Notes under the pieces: model-generated
What the model saw: the letters and a program-made list of their open reading frames with translations, nothing else
Database searches by the model: none
Told to the model about the DNA's origin: nothing
Source of the DNA: Hymenobacter sublimis
Lineage (GTDB): Bacteria; Bacteroidota; Bacteroidia; Cytophagales; Hymenobacteraceae
Assembly (NCBI RefSeq): GCF_023101345.1
Contig: NZ_CP095848.1
Coordinates: 3,250,001 to 3,314,000, forward strand
DNA: 64,000 bases
Direction of reading: 5' to 3'
Shown here: one piece after another, positions 58,413-64,000 of the stretch
Position numbering within the stretch: position 1 is the first letter of the stretch
Layout: each line of letters begins with the position of its first letter
Made by a program: the position numbers and the translations under genes

Positions 58413-61400
58413 ATGCCCGTATTCTCGCACCTCCACTGCCACACCCAATACTCCCTGCTCGATGGTCAGGCCAGCATTTCGGCCCTGATGAAAAAGGCCC
58501 AAGCCGATGGCATGCCCGCCGTAGCCCTTACCGACCACGGCAACATGTTTGGGGCCTTCAACTTTGTAGCGGAAGCCAATAAGTACAACGTGAAGCCCAT
58601 TGTGGGCTGCGAGTTTTACCTGGTAGAGGACCGGCACAAGAAAAGCTTCAGCCGCGAAAAAGGCGAGCGGGACGTGCGCCACCACCAGCTGCTGCTAGCC
58701 AAGGACCAGGCCGGCTACCAGAACCTGGCCAAGCTCTGCTCCATGAGCTTTATTGAGGGCGTGTACAGCAAGTACCCCCGCATCGATAAGGAACTGCTGC
58801 TGCAGTACAGCGAAGGGCTTATTGCTACTTCCTGCTGCATCGGCGCCGAAATTCCGCAAGCCCTGCTCTGGAAAACCGAGGCAGAAGCCGAGAAGCTGCT
58901 GCAATGGTGGTTGGATGTGTTCGGGCAGGATTACTACATCGAAATTCAGCGCCACGGCATCGAGAACATCGACAACACGGGCAAAAGCCAGGAAGACCTG
59001 AACCAGGTGCTGCTAAAGTGGGCCCAGAAGTACAACGTTAAGGTTATCTGCACCAACGACTCCCACTACGTTGACCAGACCGACTTTGCGCCTCACGATC
59101 TGCTGTTGTGCGTAAACACGGGCGAGGAGCACAGCATCCCGGTGGGTGACTTCCAAACCAAGTATTTCCGGCTGGTTTCGGGGGAAAACAAAGTGCTCTA
59201 TGACCACCTCGACAACCTGCGCCCCCTGGCTTCCTCCGACGACCAGGTGCGCCGCCAGCTCATGCGCATTGATGAGGAAGCCCAAATGCCCAAGCCCCGC
59301 TCCCGCTTCGGTTTCCCCAACGACCAGTTCTATTTCAAGAGCCAGGACGAGATGAACCACCTGTTCCGGGACGTGCCGGAAAGCGTGGACAACACCAACG
59401 AAATTGTAGACAAAATCACGCCGCCCAAGCTGCAGCGCGACATTTTGCTCCCTAATTTTCCCATTCCCGCGCCCTTCGCCAACGCCGATGAATTCCTGCG
59501 CGAGCTGACCTACGTGGGGGCTTTCGGGCCGAGTGCAGGCAAAGGCGTGGTGACCATGACCAAGCCGCCCCGCTATTCCGAGCGCACGCCGGAAATCGAG
59601 GAACGCCTGGATTATGAGCTGCGCATCATTGAAACCATGGGGTTTGCGGGCTACTTTCTTATCACCCAAGACTTTATCAACCACGGCCGCAGTGTGGGCG
59701 TGGCCGTAGGGCCAGGCCGGGGCTCAGCGGCGGGCTCGGCGGTGGCCTACTGCGTGGGCATCACCAACATCGACCCGATTAAGTATTCCCTACTGTTCGA
59801 GCGTTTCCTGAATCCGGAGCGCGTATCGATGCCTGATATTGACATCGATTTCGACGACGTGAACCGTCAGCGCGTCATCGACTACGTGGTGGGTAAGTAC
59901 GGCAAAACCCAGGTGGCCCAGATTATCACCTTCGGTACCATGGCCGCCAAGTCCAGCATCAAGGACGTGGCCCGGGCCATGGAGCTACCCCTGCCCCAGA
60001 CCAACGAACTGGCCAAGATGGTACCCGAGCAGGTAGGCACCACCCTGCAAAAAGCCTTTGCCGAAAACCAGGAGCTGGACATGATTCGGCGCGACGACGC
60101 CCCCGACAACCTGCGCGGGCAAATTCTGCGTCTGGCTGAGAAGCTGGAAGGCTCGGTGCGCAACACGGGCATCCACGCCGCCGGCGTCATCATCGCCCCC
60201 GACGACATCACCAAGTACATTCCGGTGTCCACGTCCAAGGACTCGGATTTACTCGTTACCCAGTTCGACGGTAAGGTGATTGAGAGTGCCGGGATGCTGA
60301 AAATGGACTTCCTGGGGCTCAAGACGCTCACGATTATCGTGGACGCCCTGGCCCTGATCAAGAAGAACCACGGCGTCGACATCAACATCGACGACATCCC
60401 GCTCGACGACCCCAAAACCTACGAGCTGTACCAGCGCGGCGACACGATTGGCACGTTCCAGTTTGAATCCGAGGGCATGCGCATGTACCTCAAGGACCTC
60501 AAGCCCACCAACATCGAGGACCTGATTGCCATGAACGCCCTGTACCGGCCAGGCCCCATGCAGTTCATCCCGAACTTCATCAACCGCAAGCACGGCCGCG
60601 AGGAAATTGAATACCCCCACGAGCTGCTGGAGCCCATCCTGAACTACTCCCAGGGCATTATGGTGTACCAGGAGCAGATCATGCAGGCCGCCCAGATTCT
60701 GGCCGGTTACTCCCTGGGCGGCGCCGATTTGCTACGCCGGGCCATGGGTAAGAAAGACATGAAAAAGATGGCGCAGGAGCGGGAGAAATTCTGCGAGGGC
60801 GCCAAGAAGCTGCACGGCATCGTGGCCAAAAAGGCCAATGAGGTGTTCGACGTGATGGAGAAGTTTGCGGCTTACGGCTTCAACCGCTCCCACTCCGCCG
60901 CCTACTCGGTGGTTGCCTACCAGACGGGTTATCTAAAAGCGAACTACCCCGCCGAGTACATGGCCGCTGTGCTGACCAACAACATGTCGGACATTAAGAA
61001 GGTGACTTTCTTTATTGAGGAAGCCCGCCGCCAGGGCGTGGCCGTACTCGGGCCCGACGTGAACGAATCCATCCTCAAGTTCAACGTAAACGAAAAGGGC
61101 CAGATCCGCTTTGGCATGGCCGCCGTGAAGGGCGCGGGCGAGGCCGCCATTGAAAACATTGTGCAGGAGCGCGACAAAAAAGGCCCCTACACTGATATTT
61201 TCGACTTCTCGAAGCGCGTGAACCTGCGGGCCGTGAACAAGAAAACATTTGAAAGCCTGGCTCTCTCGGGCGCTTTCGACTCGTTTGAGCGCTACCACCG
61301 CCGTCAGTTTGTGGAGGCCCCCAGCGGCGACCAGAACCTAATTGAGAAAGCCGTGCGTATGGGCCAGCAATACCAGGCCGACCAGGATTCGGCCCAGCAG

Positions 61401-62129
61401 AGTCTGTTTGGGGGCGGGGCCTTTGGGGCCGTAGCCATGCCCCTACCCAAAGTGGCCGACATGGAGCCTTGGGCCGCTACGGAGCTGCTGCGCCGCGAAA
61501 AAGAGGTAGTAGGCTTTTACCTCTCCGGCCACCCACTGGATGACTTCAAGCTGGAAATTGACTCCTACTGCACCTGCGGGCTGGACAAGGTAGAGAACTA
61601 CAAAAACCGCGAGGTGACGGTAGCAGGCCTGATTTCCAATGTGCTGTTTAAAACCACCAAGACCGGTCAGCCCTTCGTTTCCTTCAGCGTGGAAGACTAC
61701 GAGTCGAGTCTGAACCTAGCTTTGTTCCGCGACGACTACTCCCGCTTCTCGGCCCTGATAAACCCGCGCAACTACGACAAAGAACAGGTACCGCCCATGT
61801 ACATCCGGGGCAAGTACGCCCAGCGCTTCCGCGACTCCGACCAGTTTGAGTTTAAGATTCTGACCATGGAGCCCCTGTTCAACGTGGCTGAGAAGCTCGC
61901 CAACGGCGTGCGCGTGCAACTGGACCTGCGTACCATCACGGAGCCCTTCATGGACCGGTTCATGGAAGCCGTGGAAGGCTGCGCCGGCTCGAAGAAGCTC
62001 GAAATCAAGTTCGCCGAGCCCCATGAGCACCTGACGGTAGACACCTACTCCCGCCGCTACCGCATTGAGCCCAAGGAATTCATCCGCAAAATGCGCGAAA
62101 TGGAAATCGACGCCTGCCAATTGATTTAA
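58413..62129 (+). CDS. dnaE: DNA polymerase III subunit alpha
   Basis: Replicative polymerase of 1238 residues from ATG 58413. The N-terminal PHP domain begins VFSHLHCHTQYSLLDG and continues with TDHGNMFGAFNF. The palm has GPGRGSAAGSAVAYCVGI and the catalytic Asp motif PDIDIDFDD. The fingers region has QGIMVYQEQIMQAAQILAGY and KKDMKKM. An OB domain is near residue 1050 (EVTVAGLISNVLFKTTKTGQ). An in-frame GTG at 58395 would add six residues. Order and length are standard for the DnaE1 type. Confidence 0.97.
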   Translation: MPVFSHLHCHTQYSLLDGQASISALMKKAQADGMPAVALTDHGNMFGAFNFVAEANKYNVKPIVGCEFYLVEDRHKKSFSREKGERDVRHHQLLLAKDQAGYQNLAKLCSMSFIEGVYSKYPRIDKELLLQYSEGLIATSCCIGAEIPQALLWKTEAEAEKLLQWWLDVFGQDYYIEIQRHGIENIDNTGKSQEDLNQVLLKWAQKYNVKVICTNDSHYVDQTDFAPHDLLLCVNTGEEHSIPVGDFQTKYFRLVSGENKVLYDHLDNLRPLASSDDQVRRQLMRIDEEAQMPKPRSRFGFPNDQFYFKSQDEMNHLFRDVPESVDNTNEIVDKITPPKLQRDILLPNFPIPAPFANADEFLRELTYVGAFGPSAGKGVVTMTKPPRYSERTPEIEERLDYELRIIETMGFAGYFLITQDFINHGRSVGVAVGPGRGSAAGSAVAYCVGITNIDPIKYSLLFERFLNPERVSMPDIDIDFDDVNRQRVIDYVVGKYGKTQVAQIITFGTMAAKSSIKDVARAMELPLPQTNELAKMVPEQVGTTLQKAFAENQELDMIRRDDAPDNLRGQILRLAEKLEGSVRNTGIHAAGVIIAPDDITKYIPVSTSKDSDLLVTQFDGKVIESAGMLKMDFLGLKTLTIIVDALALIKKNHGVDINIDDIPLDDPKTYELYQRGDTIGTFQFESEGMRMYLKDLKPTNIEDLIAMNALYRPGPMQFIPNFINRKHGREEIEYPHELLEPILNYSQGIMVYQEQIMQAAQILAGYSLGGADLLRRAMGKKDMKKMAQEREKFCEGAKKLHGIVAKKANEVFDVMEKFAAYGFNRSHSAAYSVVAYQTGYLKANYPAEYMAAVLTNNMSDIKKVTFFIEEARRQGVAVLGPDVNESILKFNVNEKGQIRFGMAAVKGAGEAAIENIVQERDKKGPYTDIFDFSKRVNLRAVNKKTFESLALSGAFDSFERYHRRQFVEAPSGDQNLIEKAVRMGQQYQADQDSAQQSLFGGGAFGAVAMPLPKVADMEPWAATELLRREKEVVGFYLSGHPLDDFKLEIDSYCTCGLDKVENYKNREVTVAGLISNVLFKTTKTGQPFVSFSVEDYESSLNLALFRDDYSRFSALINPRNYDKEQVPPMYIRGKYAQRFRDSDQFEFKILTMEPLFNVAEKLANGVRVQLDLRTITEPFMDRFMEAVEGCAGSKKLEIKFAEPHEHLTVDTYSRRYRIEPKEFIRKMREMEIDACQLI

Positions 62130-62150
62130 GCAATTGATTTACTTTCATTT

Positions 62151-62190
62151 ACCCCGGCTAGACAGACTTCATTCCTCACCTAGCCGGGGT
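62151..62190 (+). terminator. terminator after dnaE
   Basis: ACCCCGGCTAG (62151-62161) pairs exactly with CTAGCCGGGGT (62180-62190), followed by ATTT. Confidence 0.75.
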
Positions 62191-62216
62191 ATTTACGTGT
62201 TATTTTTCCAGGATTA

Positions 62217-63653
62217 ATGAGAAAACTCTACGCCTTCAATTTCTTTCTATTCTTTACTTTCTTTACTACTCTTCCTTCTCAGGCGCAACAGTACTACCTG
62301 AACTTAAGCCAGCAAACCATTCAGTTACCCGCCCGCACAATATATGTGGAGCAGGTGTTGGATGGCCGAGCCAACAAATCTAGTATCGGCCTTGTGTACC
62401 GGAAGTTAGATAACCGCCCGACGGCAGTGCTCTTCCGTAATGGGCTGGAAACGGAGTTAACAACCTTTCTGCAGAAGCAATTGCCGGCCCGACCCACGGA
62501 CCATCCGGTGGTGCTTTGCCTGCGCCAGCTGCGCGTAAGCGAAGTTCTGAACGGTTTTACGGAGGAAGCCAGCGCGGACTTGGCGGCGGACGTGTACGCT
62601 CACCTGCCTGACGGATACCATTTCATGCAGAGTATAGCCGCTCGCCGAACCAAGCGCGCCATGGAAACCACCCGGTTTCATGACAACCACTTGGCTGCTT
62701 TACTACAGGAGTGCCTGGGGCAGGTACAGGATGCTTCCTGGCAACGGGCTGCCGCCACCCCGGCCCAGCTGTTGGAACTCCTTCGTAGTACGATGTCCAC
62801 CACTACCTCTGATCCGGCAGCGGCCCTACCTGCCATCCTGCGCAAAGCTCCCCGGGCCGGCATTTACTACACGTTCGAGCAGTTTCTGGCTAACCTCCCC
62901 GACTCTACTTCTTTAGTCCAGCTTGATACAATTCCTTCAAAGCTGGGCGGGCAAATGAGCCGGGTATTGTGGGCTGGGGTCCAACAGATCCGCCCTTTCG
63001 TGTATAACAACTACATTAAAAAACACATACCGCTCGATGCTTGGGCGTATTCCGATGGCCGGCAGCTGTACGTGCAACACCAAAAGAAGTACTTTCCCCT
63101 CGTTCACCAGCGTAACTTCTTCACGTTCGTTGGGGAGGCGCCGCTTGATCTGGAGTACGCGCGGGCTCGGTCCGAAGCACAGGTGCGAGCCGGGGCAATG
63201 GGCGTAGCTACCGTCAGGGCTCCCGACCATACCGGCGAGCCAACCGGCTACGAGGTGGATATGCGTACTGGCCAACTGGCACCCTATCCTAGCCCGCTCC
63301 AGTCGCGCCTAGCTCACCCCGATACTTGCTATATTTATATTTACCGCCGGGCTGATGCTATAACGGCACCTGCTACCGTGTTTATGGGCACGAAGCAGGT
63401 AGCTTACATTGGCCCGAATGAGTACATGGAAATTCGCTGGCCCTACTACGGCCGCATTTTGCGGCTGGAGGTGCAGCTACCCGGCGCCGATTTCTGCCAG
63501 CTCCTCATTCCCAACGCCGCTCAGCCCAGCTACCTGGAAGTCAGCGCCGACGCTCCTTCCAACCATAGGCCCGCGTGGCGCTGGGTACCGGCAGCCCGGG
63601 GCGAAATTGACCTAGATGAGTTGGATAAGCTTCGGGAAAGTGCGGGTAAATAG
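62217..63653 (+). CDS. secreted protein of unknown function
   Basis: The 478-residue protein has a Phe-rich signal peptide (MRKLYAFNFFLFFTFFTTLP, cut after SQAQ). The N-terminal domain (YYLNLSQQTIQLPARTIYVE, then HPVVLCLRQLRVSEVLNGF) looks like an alpha/beta module. The middle is helical, and the C-terminal part has WPYYGRILRLEVQLPGADFC. No named family is recognised. A partial lipoprotein gene follows 88 bases on. Confidence 0.75.
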   Translation: MRKLYAFNFFLFFTFFTTLPSQAQQYYLNLSQQTIQLPARTIYVEQVLDGRANKSSIGLVYRKLDNRPTAVLFRNGLETELTTFLQKQLPARPTDHPVVLCLRQLRVSEVLNGFTEEASADLAADVYAHLPDGYHFMQSIAARRTKRAMETTRFHDNHLAALLQECLGQVQDASWQRAAATPAQLLELLRSTMSTTTSDPAAALPAILRKAPRAGIYYTFEQFLANLPDSTSLVQLDTIPSKLGGQMSRVLWAGVQQIRPFVYNNYIKKHIPLDAWAYSDGRQLYVQHQKKYFPLVHQRNFFTFVGEAPLDLEYARARSEAQVRAGAMGVATVRAPDHTGEPTGYEVDMRTGQLAPYPSPLQSRLAHPDTCYIYIYRRADAITAPATVFMGTKQVAYIGPNEYMEIRWPYYGRILRLEVQLPGADFCQLLIPNAAQPSYLEVSADAPSNHRPAWRWVPAARGEIDLDELDKLRESAGK

Positions 63654-63741
63654 GTTATCAATCGGCCAGAGAACCACCTCGCCACCTATTCTCTCACGCA
63701 CCTGTTTGCGATGAACGGGCACTTTCAACCAACCGGCTAGT

Positions 63742-64000
63742 ATGCAGAAAGTAAGGATTGTACTGGTAAGCCTCTTGCTATCGGAGCTATTCGGTTGTCA
63801 GTCGAACCGCCTGCTCCTACCGCCCGCCCCTGGTATGGCACCCCAGCAGTTGGTTTCCTCAACGGCTCGCCAGGTTTCCGATACGCTCACGGGCTGTTCT
63901 CTTAATCACCCATTAGTAGCAGTACAGCGGCTTCCTAAGCTACGTTGTTCGGCGGAAGGAACACGTGCCACACGGCGTAAGCAGCATACGCTTCCTGGTA
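63742..64000 (+). CDS. putative lipoprotein, 5' part only
   Basis: ATG 63742 opens a frame that runs to the window edge without a stop (86 codons). It starts MQKVRIVLVSLLLSELFGCQ, a lipoprotein signal with lipobox LFGC. The mature part begins NRLLLPPAPGMAPQQLVSST and later is basic. It is too short to name. The same strand and the short gap suggest it may be co-transcribed with the secreted protein before it. Confidence 0.6.
   Translation, partial: MQKVRIVLVSLLLSELFGCQSNRLLLPPAPGMAPQQLVSSTARQVSDTLTGCSLNHPLVAVQRLPKLRCSAEGTRATRRKQHTLPG

Overview
The window reads as chromosome of a high-GC member of the Bacteroidota, most likely Hymenobacter or a close relative (Cytophagales). The signs are: promoter -7 boxes of the Bacteroidota type TAnnTTTG with no Shine-Dalgarno sequences; a secreted protein ending in a type IX secretion sorting domain; an OMP_b-brl_3/TonB-type outer-membrane barrel; an OmpA protein with thrombospondin type-3 repeats; a DUF4252 lipoprotein; a Rho factor with a long disordered insertion; and GC-rich codon use throughout. 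The genus is an inference; phylum-level placement is firm. I see no rRNA, tRNA, CRISPR array, insertion sequence or prophage.

Layout. 1-5.1 kb: 3' end of panB, an RluA-type pseudouridine synthase, an acyl desaturase, then rpsP-rimM-trmD-rplS (ribosome assembly and tRNA modification). 5.1-10.1 kb: an unknown cytosolic protein, a large M1 metallopeptidase, a lipoprotein with a pyrophosphatase fold but no active site, and a secreted coiled-coil protein. 10.3-14.9 kb: PTPS/QueD-like enzyme overlapping folE, a TIGR01777 SDR, and a class A penicillin-binding protein. 15-19.1 kb: small membrane proteins and a self-contained locus of membrane protein, winged-helix regulator and DUF4173-type membrane protein with matching operator-like dyads before its first and last genes. 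19.6-25.7 kb: membrane protein, SAM methyltransferase next to a UbiA prenyltransferase, lipoprotein, DsbA-like oxidoreductase, T9SS cargo protein. 26.1-30.2 kb: rho and serS, divergent.

30.3-34.9 kb is a four-gene light-sensing operon on the minus strand: heme oxygenase (frameshifted in a C6 run), bacteriophytochrome, Rcp1-like response regulator, and a receiver-histidine kinase hybrid. The heme oxygenase would make biliverdin for the phytochrome, which would pass phosphate to the two receiver proteins. 35-49.7 kb: UBP zinc finger, OsmC, lipoprotein, GT9 glycosyltransferase, PolX, paired small lipoproteins, EVE-domain protein, secreted protein, DUF4252 lipoprotein, OmpA, aminopeptidase P, a second GT9 and an M16 peptidase. 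49.8-64 kb: stand-alone SRA-domain protein, O-methyltransferase, outer-membrane barrel, MltD-like LysM transglycosylase, two proteins sharing an unrecognised domain, dnaE, a secreted unknown and the start of a lipoprotein.

Regulatory architecture is unusually legible. Convergent genes are separated by compact perfect terminators. Many tandem gene pairs are instead separated by long imperfect inverted repeats whose right arm abuts or overlaps the next promoter. Several genes look leaderless, with the -7 box 4-6 bases before the ATG.
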